Source: an uncultured Pelagibacteraceae bacterium
GTDB taxonomy: Bacteria > Pseudomonadota > Alphaproteobacteria > Pelagibacterales > Pelagibacteraceae
Length of the DNA stretch: 64,000 nucleotides
Reading direction: 5' to 3'
Assembly: GCA_902620525.1 (NCBI GenBank)
Contig: CACNIK010000004.1
Location: forward strand, 1 to 64,000
The notes under the pieces: model-generated
What the model was told of the DNA's origin: nothing
Database searches by the model: none
Seen by the model: only the letters and a program-made list of their open reading frames with translations
Shown here: positions 7,745 through 17,472 of the stretch, piece after piece
Position numbering within the stretch: position 1 is the stretch's first letter
Layout of the letters: each line of letters opens with the position of its first letter
Translations under genes and position numbers: made by a program

Positions 7745-8860
7745 TTAATTAAATAATTTGATATATTTGTTATAAAATTTAGAGAACGTGCGACTCTTAA
7801 TACTTTTTCTTATTTCTCTCATAAATTGTTGATAAAAATTAATGTTATGCAAAGAAATCAACATAGACGCTAATAACTCGTTTGTCTTAATTAAATGATT
7901 TAAATAGCTTTTTGAATATTTATTTAAGTTTCTCAGCGCGCACTTTTCATCCAATGGAGATTTATCATTTTTATACATAGAGTTCTTAAGATTTATTTTG
8001 CCCTTCCAAGTAAATGCTAAACCTGTTCTACCTGATCTTGTTGGCATAACACAGTCAAACATATCTACACCTTCGTTTATCGCGCCTAAGATATCTGAAG
8101 GTGTTCCTACACCCATTAAATACCTCGGTTTATTTTCTGGCATTTTGTCTGTAATATTTTTTACCGTTTCAAACATTTCTTGTTGAGTCTCACCTACTGC
8201 TAAACCTCCAATCGCGTACCCATCGAAGTTTATATCTAATAATTTTTGTAAGCTCTCAAATCTTAAATCTTTATACAAACCTCCTTGTATTATTCCAAAT
8301 AGAGCTTTTTTTTTGTTATTTCCAAATTCAACTTTACATCTTTTGGCCCATTTTGTTGAAGTTTCAATAGCTCTTTTTAATTTCTCTCTATTATTTGTTA
8401 ATTTTGGACACTCATCCAAAACCATTAAAATATCCGAGTTTATTGATTTTTGAATTTTTATACTTTGCTCGGGACTCAATACTATTTTTTTACCATCAAT
8501 GTGAGATCTGAAAGTCGCTCCAATGTCTTGATCAATTTTATTTAATTTTGATAGTGACATTATTTGAAAGCCACCAGAGTCTGTTAATATCGGTTTATCC
8601 CAGTTCATAAATTTGTGAAGACCTCCAAATTTATCTAAAATTTTGGAGCCAGGTCTTAACATTAAGTGGTAAGTATTTCCTAAAATAATTTGAGATCCAG
8701 TTTTCTTGATATCTTCCACAAACAAACCCTTAACGGTACCAAGAGTACCTACAGGCATGAATGCAGGTGTATCTATAATACCTCGAGATGTTTTAATCTT
8801 ACCTAGCCTAGCTTTTTTATATTTGTTAATTACACTAAAAGAAAACTCTTTATTTTTCAT
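7745..8860 (-). CDS. tgt: Queuine tRNA-ribosyltransferase (TGT)
   Basis: Exchanges guanine-34 of GUN-anticodon tRNAs for preQ1 in the queuosine pathway. The protein has the base-binding block DSGGFQ (catalytic Asp94), FGIIQGG (188-194), GYAIGGLAVGE (214-224), YLMGVGTP (247-254) and the nucleophile region MFDCVMPTR (267-275). The C-terminal zinc site is abnormal: bacterial TGT carries C-x-C-x-x-C plus a His, but here Cys307 is followed by Leu309 and Leu312 in the other two Cys positions, while His338 (SLHN) remains. The queA gene often found between ppi and tgt is absent; tgt follows ppi after 6 bases. It is the last gene of the ssb-gyrA-coaD-ppi-tgt run. Confidence 0.92.
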   Translation of the reverse strand: MKNKEFSFSVINKYKKARLGKIKTSRGIIDTPAFMPVGTLGTVKGLFVEDIKKTGSQIILGNTYHLMLRPGSKILDKFGGLHKFMNWDKPILTDSGGFQIMSLSKLNKIDQDIGATFRSHIDGKKIVLSPEQSIKIQKSINSDILMVLDECPKLTNNREKLKRAIETSTKWAKRCKVEFGNNKKKALFGIIQGGLYKDLRFESLQKLLDINFDGYAIGGLAVGETQQEMFETVKNITDKMPENKPRYLMGVGTPSDILGAINEGVDMFDCVMPTRSGRTGLAFTWKGKINLKNSMYKNDKSPLDEKCALRNLNKYSKSYLNHLIKTNELLASMLISLHNINFYQQFMREIRKSIKSRTFSKFYNKYIKLFN

Positions 8861-8866
8861 CTAAAG

Positions 8867-9418
8867 TTATTTTAACTTTAAACTAATAATTTTATCAGGA
8901 CTTCTAACAGAACCGTTAGGACCTTCTCCTTTTTTAATTTTATCTATAAACTCCATTCCCTTTATTACTTTTCCAAAAACAGTGTATTGTCTATCTAAAT
9001 GAGGAGCTGGTTGAAAACAAATAAAAAATTGACTATTAGCACTATTAGGATCTGCTGATCTTGCTGCTGAAAGTACGCCTCTATCGTGTGGTATATCAGA
9101 AAACTCTGATTTTAAATCTGGCATGTCAGAGCCGCCTGTGCCAGCCAAAGATAAATTGAAATCTTTTGAATTAGAATTTCCAAATTTAACATCTCCAGTT
9201 TGCGCCATAAAACCCTCAATAACTCTATGGAAAACAACTCCATCGTACAATCCTTTTTTGGCTAGATCTTTAAATCTTTCGACATGATTAGGTGCAATGT
9301 CTGAATAAAGTTCTAGCTCCACAACACCATCTTTAAGTTCCATTATCATAATTTCCTCCGAATAAAGTTTATTAAAAATTAAAAAGAAAAATAATACTAA
9401 TATATATTTTTTTTTCAT
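8867..9418 (-). CDS. Periplasmic cyclophilin-type peptidyl-prolyl isomerase
   Basis: Cis-trans isomerase of prolyl peptide bonds, assisting folding of exported proteins. A signal peptide covers about residues 1-20. The cyclophilin core includes FHRVIEGFMAQTGD (about 63-76), where the FHR arginine and the Gln are active-site positions, NSQFFICF (about 127-134) and YTVFGKVIKGM (about 144-154). The 183-residue length is typical for a secreted single-domain form. The start overlaps the coaD stop by 4 bases, so the two are coupled. A ppi next to coaD is a conserved alphaproteobacterial arrangement. Confidence 0.93.
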   Translation of the reverse strand: MKKKYILVLFFFLIFNKLYSEEIMIMELKDGVVELELYSDIAPNHVERFKDLAKKGLYDGVVFHRVIEGFMAQTGDVKFGNSNSKDFNLSLAGTGGSDMPDLKSEFSDIPHDRGVLSAARSADPNSANSQFFICFQPAPHLDRQYTVFGKVIKGMEFIDKIKKGEGPNGSVRSPDKIISLKLK

Positions 9419-9909
9419 TCTAATTTATTTTTTAATTTTTTTACTATAGATTTTGTTAAAAACCTGTCAATTTTTCCATCTAATCTAGCTATTTCTTTAA
9501 CAAATTTTGATGAGATAATTTGATTTTCAACGTCAGACATCATGAATATAGTTTCAATTTTTTCATTTAATTTTTTGTTCATTCCAGCTAATTGAAACTC
9601 ATACTCAAAATCTGATACAGCTCTAAGACCTCTTATAATGACATTTGCCTTGTATTTTTTACACAAATTAATTGTTAAAGTATTAAAAGGTATAACTAAA
9701 ATCCTATTTCTACTTAGTTTTAAATCTTTAAACAAAGAATCCTTAATAATTTCAACTCTTTCATCTATAGTAAAAAGATAATCTTTATTTATATTTTCTG
9801 CAGCTGCTACCACAACTTTATCGAAGATTTTTAGAGACTTTTTAATTACATCTATATGACCAAATGTAATTGGATCAAATGTTCCTGGGTAAATGGCAGT
9901 GTTTCTCAT
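9415..9909 (-). CDS. coaD: Phosphopantetheine adenylyltransferase
   Basis: Fourth step of coenzyme A synthesis: transfers AMP from ATP to 4'-phosphopantetheine. The nucleotidyltransferase motif is YPGTFDPITFGH (residues 7-18), with the T/HxGH His18 involved in adenylate transfer. IIRGLRAVSDFEYE (about 87-100) and the ISSK motif (about 128-131) complete the site. At 164 residues it has the family length. The ATG overlaps the gyrA stop as TAATG, a termination-reinitiation arrangement. Confidence 0.97.
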   Translation of the reverse strand: MRNTAIYPGTFDPITFGHIDVIKKSLKIFDKVVVAAAENINKDYLFTIDERVEIIKDSLFKDLKLSRNRILVIPFNTLTINLCKKYKANVIIRGLRAVSDFEYEFQLAGMNKKLNEKIETIFMMSDVENQIISSKFVKEIARLDGKIDRFLTKSIVKKLKNKLE

Positions 9910-12482
9910 TAATGAATATTATCTTCTATTTTAATAACCGAGACAACCTTTTCTTCACCTTTAAGTTTTTTTATTCTAACCCCTTGCGTATTTCTTCCAG
10001 CAACTCGTATCTCTTTGACTGCACACCTCATTATACTACCCTTATCAGTAGATAAAATTATTTCATCTTCTTCTCCAACTACCAAACTGCAAGCAATGTT
10101 TCCATTTCTAGATGAGTTAATTATACCAATAATTCCTTTTCCTCCTCTATTTGTAACCCTGTAATCAAAATAAGATGATCTTTTTCCATAACCATTTTCT
10201 GATACTGAAAGAATATATTTTTCCAAACCTTTTTTAATTTTAGGATCTTTATTAATTTTTTTGTTATCAATTTTACTATTATCAAGAATCGATAAAGAAA
10301 TTATCTCGTCTCCATCAGTAAGTTGCATGCCTCTAATCCCTTTTGACGATCTTCCCTTAAAAAGTCTTAATTTTTTTGACATAAATCGTATGCATTTGCC
10401 GTATTTAGTACTCAATAATATATCTTGATCCTCGCTACATATTTTAACACCAATAATTTTATCATTCTCAGATAATTTCATAGCAATTTTACCAGATGCA
10501 TTTATATTTATAAAATCTTCTAATGAATTTTTTCTAATGTTTCCTTTTGAAGTTACAAAAATAATTTGAAGGTTTTTCCACTCATTTTCATCTTCTGGTA
10601 ATGGCATTATTGAACTTATAGAATGATGATTTTTAAGAGGTAAAATATTAAATATAGATTTGCCTTTTGAAGAAGAAGTTCCCTCAGGAATTTTATATGC
10701 CTTAATTTTATAAACCAGTCCTTGAGTTGAAAAGAAAAGCATGGGTGTATGAGTATTAGCTGTAAAAATTTGAACAACAAAATCTTCTTCTCTGGTCGTA
10801 ATACCTGTTTTACCCTTTCCTCCTCTTTTTTGAGCTTTGAGAGATGTAAGGGGACTACGTTTAATGTAACCTTTATTGGTAATATTAATTACAACGGACT
10901 CTTTTTGAATAGTTTCTTCAATATTATAATTTAAAACTGCATCAATAATTTTAGTTCGTCTAGGAACTGCATACTTATCTTTAATATTATTTAGTTCATT
11001 TTTAATTAAATTATATAACTCTTTTTTTGAATTGAGAATTTTGTTTAAATCAATAATAAGTTTTGCGAGCTTACTTATTTCTGTTTCAATTTCAGATATT
11101 CCAAAAGCAGTTAATTTTTGCAATCTTAATTCTAAAATTGCTATAACTTGTTCATTTGTTAAAGAATAAGATTGAACATTTTTTTTCTTTTCTATAGTAG
11201 ATATTAATTTCGAACTTTTTTTTATTTTCCATTTTTTGCTTAATAAATTTTTTTTAGCTTCTTCGTTATTTTTTGAATTTTTAATTATCTTAATTACTGC
11301 ATCAATATTTTCTACTGCAGTTGCAAGTCCTATTAAAATATGTGCTCTCTCCTCTGCTTTTTTTAAATCAAACTTTACTCTTTTAAGGACAGTTGTTTCT
11401 CTAAATTTTATAAATTCAGAAATAAATTCTTTTAAATTAAGTAACTTCGGTTTGTTATCTACTAATGCTAAAGAATTAAAACCAAAAGAACTCTCAATAT
11501 TGGTCAGCTTGTATAATTGTCTTCTGATTGTTTCTGGTTCAACACCTCTTCTTAGTTCAATTACTATCCTTATTCCCTCTCTATTAGACTCATCTCGGAT
11601 GTCACTAATTCCTTCTATTTTCTTATCTCTGGCTAATAAAGCAATTTTCTCATTTAAAATGGATTTATTTACTTGATAAGGAATAGATTTGATGACTAAA
11701 ATTGATCTTCCGTTTTTCTTTTCCTCGAATTCAATTTCACCTCTTATTTTAAATGAGCCGCGGCCTTTATTATAGCCTTGTTTAATAAAATCTTTTCCAA
11801 TTATAAGTCCACCGGTTGGAAAATCTGGACCAGGCACATATTTCATAAGTTGAGAAATTGTAATATTTTGGTTTTCTATAAATGCGTTTGTAGCATTAAT
11901 AACCTCACCTAAATTATGTGGCGGAATACTTGTTGCCATACCCACAGCTATTCCTCCAGCTCCATTCACTAATAAGTTTGGATATTGAGAGGGTAATACC
12001 GTGGGTTCTTTTTCAGTCTCATCATAATTATTTCTAAAAGAAACTGTATTTTTTTCTAAATCCTCTGTTAAGTATTGAGAAATTCTTCCTAACTTTGTTT
12101 CAGTATATCTCATCGCAGCTGGAGGATCTCCATCTATAGATCCAAAATTACCTTGTCCTTTTAAAAGTGGTAAGCTCATAGAAAAATCTTGAACTAATCT
12201 GACTAATGCATCGTAAACAGCTTGGTCACCATGAGGGTGATATTTACCAATTACATCCCCTACAATTCTAGCAGATTTTCTAAAATTCTTTGACCAGTCA
12301 TAACCACCTTTATACATTGCAAAGATTATTCTTCTATGAACAGGTTTTAATCCGTCTCGTACATCAGGCAACGCCCGGCTAACAATTACACTCATTGCAT
12401 AAGAAAGATATGATGAACTCATTTCATTTCTTACTAATATAGGTTTTGAATTATTATTTTGTTTGATGTTTTCTTTTTCCAT
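9909..12482 (-). CDS. gyrA: DNA gyrase subunit A
   Basis: Breakage-reunion subunit of gyrase, introducing negative supercoils with GyrB. The catalytic tyrosine is Tyr126 in MRYTETKL. The C-terminal domain carries the GyrA box QKRGGKGKTG (about residue 540), which separates GyrA from ParC. In the quinolone-determining region HPHGDQAVYD the position equivalent to E. coli Ser83 is Gln87, while Asp91 (E. coli Asp87) is kept. The length of 857 residues is normal. It lies 3 bases downstream of ssb and its stop is shared with the coaD start. Confidence 0.97.
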   Translation of the reverse strand: MEKENIKQNNNSKPILVRNEMSSSYLSYAMSVIVSRALPDVRDGLKPVHRRIIFAMYKGGYDWSKNFRKSARIVGDVIGKYHPHGDQAVYDALVRLVQDFSMSLPLLKGQGNFGSIDGDPPAAMRYTETKLGRISQYLTEDLEKNTVSFRNNYDETEKEPTVLPSQYPNLLVNGAGGIAVGMATSIPPHNLGEVINATNAFIENQNITISQLMKYVPGPDFPTGGLIIGKDFIKQGYNKGRGSFKIRGEIEFEEKKNGRSILVIKSIPYQVNKSILNEKIALLARDKKIEGISDIRDESNREGIRIVIELRRGVEPETIRRQLYKLTNIESSFGFNSLALVDNKPKLLNLKEFISEFIKFRETTVLKRVKFDLKKAEERAHILIGLATAVENIDAVIKIIKNSKNNEEAKKNLLSKKWKIKKSSKLISTIEKKKNVQSYSLTNEQVIAILELRLQKLTAFGISEIETEISKLAKLIIDLNKILNSKKELYNLIKNELNNIKDKYAVPRRTKIIDAVLNYNIEETIQKESVVINITNKGYIKRSPLTSLKAQKRGGKGKTGITTREEDFVVQIFTANTHTPMLFFSTQGLVYKIKAYKIPEGTSSSKGKSIFNILPLKNHHSISSIMPLPEDENEWKNLQIIFVTSKGNIRKNSLEDFININASGKIAMKLSENDKIIGVKICSEDQDILLSTKYGKCIRFMSKKLRLFKGRSSKGIRGMQLTDGDEIISLSILDNSKIDNKKINKDPKIKKGLEKYILSVSENGYGKRSSYFDYRVTNRGGKGIIGIINSSRNGNIACSLVVGEEDEIILSTDKGSIMRCAVKEIRVAGRNTQGVRIKKLKGEEKVVSVIKIEDNIH

Positions 12483-12485
12483 GAT

Positions 12486-12944
12486 TTAAAACGGAATTTC
12501 GTCGTCTAAATCGTTTTTGTCTTGACTCAAATTTTCATCAGGTAAAGAGCTTTTATTCTCAGAGACTAAGTTGGAATTTTCATTTTTATTTCTTCCATCT
12601 AACATTGTTAGGTTTGAATTATATCCCTGCAATATTACTTCGGTGGAATATTTGTCTTGACCTGTGCTTTCATCTTTCCACTTTCGAGTACTTAATTGTC
12701 CCTCAATATAAACGTTAGCTCCCTTTTTAAGATATTGTTGTACTACCCCTACAAGGCCTTCATTAAAAATTACTATTCTATGCCATTCAGTCTTTTCTTT
12801 TCTTTCTCCTGAATTCTTATCTTTCCATGATTGGCTTGTAGCAATACTTAGTCTTGCGACGTTTTTGCCGTTAACCATTTGTTTAATCTCAGGATCTGCC
12901 CCTAATCTGCCTATTAATTGAACTTTATTTAGACTTCCGGCCAT
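12486..12944 (-). CDS. ssb: Single-stranded DNA-binding protein
   Basis: Homotetrameric SSB that coats single-stranded DNA in replication and repair. The N-terminal OB fold (MAGSLNKVQLIGRLGADPEI to about residue 110) includes TEWHRIVIFNE, and the acidic tail ends DDEIPF, the conserved C-terminal tip that recruits partner proteins. At 152 residues it has the family length. It is divergent from uvrA across about 100 bases, the classical ssb/uvrA arrangement, and heads the ssb-gyrA-coaD-ppi-tgt run. I looked for a LexA-type box in the divergent spacer and could not support one. Confidence 0.97.
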   Translation of the reverse strand: MAGSLNKVQLIGRLGADPEIKQMVNGKNVARLSIATSQSWKDKNSGERKEKTEWHRIVIFNEGLVGVVQQYLKKGANVYIEGQLSTRKWKDESTGQDKYSTEVILQGYNSNLTMLDGRNKNENSNLVSENKSSLPDENLSQDKNDLDDEIPF

Positions 12945-13045
12945 ATAAATTTTTTGAATACTTGTTGATTTCTAATTATATTGTTAAAAATTATATCATA
13001 AATGTATGTTATTTATAAGCTCATTATTAATTGTGTTAACAAAAA

Positions 13046-15925
13046 ATGCTTAAAAAAATCGTTATAAAAGGCGCAAAAGAACATAACTTAAAAAATGTTT
13101 CTTTAGAAATTCCAAAAGACAAATTAGTTGTGATAACTGGTTTATCTGGATCAGGAAAATCTTCTTTAGCTTTTGACACAATTTATGCGGAAGGACAAAG
13201 AAGATATGTCGAAAGCTTATCTGCATATGCACGTCAATTCTTAGATAAAATGAAAAAACCAAATGTAGATTTTATTGAAGGTTTGAGTCCAGCTATTTCA
13301 ATTGAACAAAAAAACACATCGAAAAATCCTAGATCAACTGTTGCTACTGTAACTGAGATCTATGATTATATGAGAGTTCTTTTTGCTAGAGCTGGCGTAC
13401 CTTATTCTCCATTTACGGGAAAGCCAATTGTTTCTCAATCAGTCAGTGAAATGGTTGACAAAATAAAGACTCTTCCAAAGAGTAGCACTATCCATTTACT
13501 TGCGCCAATTGTCCGAGGAAGAAAAGGTGAATATAAAAAAGAAATCTTAAACTATAAAAAAAGGGGTTTTCAAAAAATTAAAGTAGATGGAAAATACTAC
13601 CAAATTAATGACTTTCCAAATTTAAATAAAAAGGTAAAACACGATATATCTATTATTGTAGACAGAGTAGTGCTCAGCTCTTCAATAGGGAACAGGCTTG
13701 CCGATAGTGTTGAAACAGCCTTAAATTTGTCAAATGGACTACTAAATGTTGAATATGAAAATGAAAGTTTGCCTAAAAAGTTTAGAAAAATTGAGTCTAT
13801 TACTTTCTCTTCAAAATTTTCATGTCCTGAAAGTGGTTTTACTATTGAAGAAATTGAACCTAGATTATTTTCTTTTAACTCACCGTACGGTGCCTGTGAA
13901 GAATGTGAGGGTATTGGTAGTAATCTTAACGTTGATCCAAAATTAGTTGTACAAGATGATAGCAAATCACTACAAGATGGAGCTATTGTACCTTGGTCTA
14001 AAAGTTCAAGTTTGTATTATGCTCAAACTTTGGCTTCATTGGCTAAGCACTATAAATTTTCTTTAACAGATAAATGGAAAAAAATTCCAAAAAAAATTCA
14101 GGAAATTATTTTGTACGGGTCTGATGATGAAGAAATCAAATTTTCTTATGATGATAATTATGAAACATATACAACAAAAAAACCATTTGAAGGTGTTATT
14201 AATAATTTAGAAAGAAGGTATTTAGAAACTGATAGTGAGTGGAAAAGAGAAGAGATATCACAATATCAATCTGAGTCTAATTGCGATAAATGTAAGGGGT
14301 TAAGACTAAAAGATGAAGCTTTATGCGTTAAAATTAATGATTTAAATATAAGTCAGATAACTCACAAATCTATTGAAGATGCAAAAAAATGGTTTGATAA
14401 ATTACCAACCTTTTTAAATGATAAACAAAACAAAATTGCTCAACACATTCTAAAAGAGATAAATGAAAGACTTACATTTTTGCTAAATGTAGGTCTAAAC
14501 TATCTTACTCTTTCAAGAGAGTCTGGTACTTTATCAGGAGGCGAGTCTCAACGAATAAGATTGGCATCACAAATAGGATCTGGATTAACTGGTGTATTAT
14601 ATGTTTTGGATGAACCATCTATAGGATTGCACCAGCGTGATAATAAAAAATTAATTACTGCTTTAAAGAAACTAAGAGATTTGGGAAATACAGTTATCGT
14701 TGTTGAACATGATATTGAAACAATGGAAAGTGCAGATCATATAATAGATATAGGTCCCGAAGCAGGACTTCATGGTGGTAAAATTATTGCAGAAGGACAA
14801 ATTAAAAATATTATTCAAGAAAAGCAAAGTATTACAGGAACATATTTATCTGGTGAAAAAAATATCACCATTCCAAAAAAAAGACGTATAGCCAAAAATG
14901 GTCGCTACTTAGAAATAAATGGAGCAACAGGTAATAATCTTAAAAATGTTGACTTAAAAATTCCTATAGGAACTTTTACTTGCGTAACAGGAGTGTCAGG
15001 TAGTGGGAAGTCTACTTTAGTTTTGCACACTCTTTATAATGCCTTAAATTTAATTTTAAATAATAATAAATCAAGAAAGTTACCAAAATCTTTTAAAAAT
15101 TATAAAGGAACTGAATTAATTGATAAAATTATAGATATTGATCAATCACCTATTGGTAGGACGCCAAGATCTAATCCAGCAACTTATACAGGAGCTTTTG
15201 GACCAATAAGAGATTGGTTTGCAAACTTACCCGAGTCTAAAGCTAGAGGTTATAAAGTTGGAAGATTCTCATTCAATGTTAAAGGTGGAAGATGTGAAAC
15301 TTGCGAAGGCGATGGTGTATTAACTTATGAAATGCATTTTTTACCTGATGTGTTTATTCCATGTGATACATGCAAAGGAGCGAGGTATAATAGAGAGACT
15401 TTAGAAATTAGATTTAAAAATAAAAACATAGCTGACATTTTAGATATGACAGTAGAGGAAGGTTGTGATTTTTTTGAAAATATACAATCAATTAGATCAA
15501 AACTTATAACTTTAAAACATGTCGGTCTTGGATATATGAAAATAGGACAACAAGCTACCACTTTGTCTGGAGGTGAAGCACAAAGAATTAAACTGGCTAA
15601 AGAACTATCAAAAAGATCAACGGGAAGAACTTTATATATTTTAGATGAACCAACTACAGGTCTTCACTCGCATGATATAAAAAAACTTCTCGATATTTTG
15701 CAAGCATTTGTAAATACTGGAAATACAGTTGTTGTAATTGAACACAATTTAGATGTGATAAAAACAGCTGATCATATAATAGATATGGGTCCGGAAGGTG
15801 GAGAATCAGGTGGTGAAATTATAGCTCAAGGCACCCCTGAAAAAGTCTCAACTGAAAAAAGTAGTTTCACTGGGCAATTTTTAAAGGACATTTTAAGCAC
15901 TCCGAAAATGAAAAAAACTGCATAA
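13046..15925 (+). CDS. uvrA: Excinuclease ABC subunit A
   Basis: Damage-recognition ATPase of nucleotide excision repair, working with UvrB. It has two ABC modules: Walker A at GLSGSGKSS (residues 32-40) and GVSGSGKST (about 650), and signature LSGGESQR and LSGGEAQR. The C-terminal zinc finger CETCEGDG...CDTC is intact. The first finger has CPESGF where enterobacterial UvrA has two Cys, which is usual in alphaproteobacteria. The 959-residue length is normal. A short A+T spacer separates it from the downstream PuuD-like gene. Confidence 0.97.
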   Translation: MLKKIVIKGAKEHNLKNVSLEIPKDKLVVITGLSGSGKSSLAFDTIYAEGQRRYVESLSAYARQFLDKMKKPNVDFIEGLSPAISIEQKNTSKNPRSTVATVTEIYDYMRVLFARAGVPYSPFTGKPIVSQSVSEMVDKIKTLPKSSTIHLLAPIVRGRKGEYKKEILNYKKRGFQKIKVDGKYYQINDFPNLNKKVKHDISIIVDRVVLSSSIGNRLADSVETALNLSNGLLNVEYENESLPKKFRKIESITFSSKFSCPESGFTIEEIEPRLFSFNSPYGACEECEGIGSNLNVDPKLVVQDDSKSLQDGAIVPWSKSSSLYYAQTLASLAKHYKFSLTDKWKKIPKKIQEIILYGSDDEEIKFSYDDNYETYTTKKPFEGVINNLERRYLETDSEWKREEISQYQSESNCDKCKGLRLKDEALCVKINDLNISQITHKSIEDAKKWFDKLPTFLNDKQNKIAQHILKEINERLTFLLNVGLNYLTLSRESGTLSGGESQRIRLASQIGSGLTGVLYVLDEPSIGLHQRDNKKLITALKKLRDLGNTVIVVEHDIETMESADHIIDIGPEAGLHGGKIIAEGQIKNIIQEKQSITGTYLSGEKNITIPKKRRIAKNGRYLEINGATGNNLKNVDLKIPIGTFTCVTGVSGSGKSTLVLHTLYNALNLILNNNKSRKLPKSFKNYKGTELIDKIIDIDQSPIGRTPRSNPATYTGAFGPIRDWFANLPESKARGYKVGRFSFNVKGGRCETCEGDGVLTYEMHFLPDVFIPCDTCKGARYNRETLEIRFKNKNIADILDMTVEEGCDFFENIQSIRSKLITLKHVGLGYMKIGQQATTLSGGEAQRIKLAKELSKRSTGRTLYILDEPTTGLHSHDIKKLLDILQAFVNTGNTVVVIEHNLDVIKTADHIIDMGPEGGESGGEIIAQGTPEKVSTEKSSFTGQFLKDILSTPKMKKTA

Positions 15926-15960
15926 TTGCTATTTTTATGATTTTTATGTTATAATTCATA

Positions 15961-16563
15961 ATGGTTAGTATTTTACAATCTTTATCAAAAACAGTTCATC
16001 TTTCACTTGTTATAGCAATTTTACTATTTCTAGGATTGTATTTTGGCGGAGATGGGTTTGCTTTTGATCAATACTTTTTTAGTTGGCTATTTAGGTATTT
16101 ACATGTTTTAGCTGGAATAATGTGGATAGGCCTACTTTGGTATTTAAATTTTGTTCAGATTCCTAGCATGCCTAACATTCCAGATGAACAAAAACCAGCT
16201 ATAAGCAAAGTTATTGCTCCAAAAGTTTTGTTTTGGTTTAGATGGGCGGCGTTCGCAACAATATTAACTGGATTAATTGTAGCTTATCTTAATGGATACT
16301 TACATGAGTCAATGACTTTAGGAATTGGTAGTGGAGGTGGAAAAAATACAGCTATTGGTATAGGCATGTGGTTAGGAATTATAATGGCGTATAATGTATG
16401 GTTTATTATTTGGCCTAATCAAAAAAAAGCTTTAGGTATCGTAGATGCCTCAGCGGAAGAAAAGCCAATTGCAGCTAAGAAAGCGATGTTAACATCTAGA
16501 GTTAACACTCTTTTGTCAATTCCAATGCTTTTAACGATGGTAGCTGCTCAGAATCTTTATTAA
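15961..16563 (+). CDS. PuuD-like membrane domain protein (urate hydroxylase N-terminal domain only)
   Basis: A 200-residue membrane protein matching the membrane domain of the PuuD urate hydroxylase family. Hydrophobic segments lie at about residues 13-30, 42-66, 93-112, 126-150 and 180-195. FRYLHVLAGIMWIGLLWYLNF holds His and Trp residues typical of the family's first core helix, and WPNQKKALG with the preceding IIMAYNVWFIIWP is a second family block. Canonical PuuD has an additional C-terminal cytochrome c domain (CxxCH) that is missing, with no CxxCH in the following DNA. The substrate is therefore uncertain; no other purine catabolism gene is nearby. Its stop abuts the convergent secF stop. 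Confidence 0.75.
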   Translation: MVSILQSLSKTVHLSLVIAILLFLGLYFGGDGFAFDQYFFSWLFRYLHVLAGIMWIGLLWYLNFVQIPSMPNIPDEQKPAISKVIAPKVLFWFRWAAFATILTGLIVAYLNGYLHESMTLGIGSGGGKNTAIGIGMWLGIIMAYNVWFIIWPNQKKALGIVDASAEEKPIAAKKAMLTSRVNTLLSIPMLLTMVAAQNLY

Positions 16564-17472
16564 TTAAGGTACAATTTTATCTTCTTTTTTTTCAAGCGTC
16601 TTCGATGAAACTTTTAGATACCTTAGAACAGGAGATGCTACAAAGATTGAGGAATAGGTTCCAATTATTACACCCAAAATCATAGCAAAAGAGAAACCTT
16701 TTAGTATTTCACCACCAAGTATGAAAATTGAAAACAAAGCTAATAAAGTTGTTACTGAAGTTATTAAGGTTCTAGATAAAGTTTCATTAACTGATAAATT
16801 GGAAACTTGATCAATTTCAAGCTTATTAAATTTAGATAAATTTTCTCTAATGCGATCATAAATTACAACTGTGTCATTCATAGAATAACCGACTATAGTT
16901 AATACAGCTGCTACTATTGATAAGTTTATTTCAATAGATAAAATTGAAAATATTCCTAAGGTAATTATTACATCATGAAATAAAGCAATAATAGAACCCA
17001 AGCTAAACTGCCATTCAAATCTAAACCAAATATAAAATAACATCATCAATAGAGCTAAACCTATAGAAATAATACCCGATTTCAGCAACTCTGCGCTTAC
17101 TTTTGGCCCAACACTTTCAACTCTTCTGTAATTTACTTCTTCATTGAGATCTTGATCAAGGGAAGTTTTAATTTCAGATATCAAAGAGTCATTATTATTT
17201 AATTTTTTTTCAATTTTTATTAGAAAATCACTTTTTTCTCCAAAATTTTTTACATTTACATCACCTAAATTCAACTTATTAAGAGAGTCTCTAATATCAG
17301 AAACTCTTATATCATCATTTTGAATTCTTACTTCAATAAGTGTTCCGCCTTTAAAATCTATTCCGTAGTTAAGACCTTTAAAAAGTACGAAAAATAAACT
17401 CAATAAAACTAATATCAGTGATATGAAATTAAATTTCTTAAAATAATTTATAAAATTAAAATTGTACTTCAT
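16564..17472 (-). CDS. secF: Protein translocase subunit SecF
   Basis: Inner-membrane RND-type partner of SecD, using proton-motive force to complete Sec export. Six membrane segments are expected; the first (about 14-32) is followed by the SecF signature GIDFKGGTLIEVRI (about 34-47), and the region with VGYSMNDTVVIYDRIREN (about 194-211) is the conserved TM4 motif. At 302 residues the length is normal. The start overlaps the secD stop by 4 bases (ATGA type). It is the last gene of the yajC-secD-secF run. Confidence 0.96.
   Translation of the reverse strand: MKYNFNFINYFKKFNFISLILVLLSLFFVLFKGLNYGIDFKGGTLIEVRIQNDDIRVSDIRDSLNKLNLGDVNVKNFGEKSDFLIKIEKKLNNNDSLISEIKTSLDQDLNEEVNYRRVESVGPKVSAELLKSGIISIGLALLMMLFYIWFRFEWQFSLGSIIALFHDVIITLGIFSILSIEINLSIVAAVLTIVGYSMNDTVVIYDRIRENLSKFNKLEIDQVSNLSVNETLSRTLITSVTTLLALFSIFILGGEILKGFSFAMILGVIIGTYSSIFVASPVLRYLKVSSKTLEKKEDKIVP

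Noticed and set aside
12945..13045. Possible SOS (LexA) box between ssb and uvrA
   Set aside because: No GTTC-N7-GTTC-type or CTG-N10-CAG motif can be read there.
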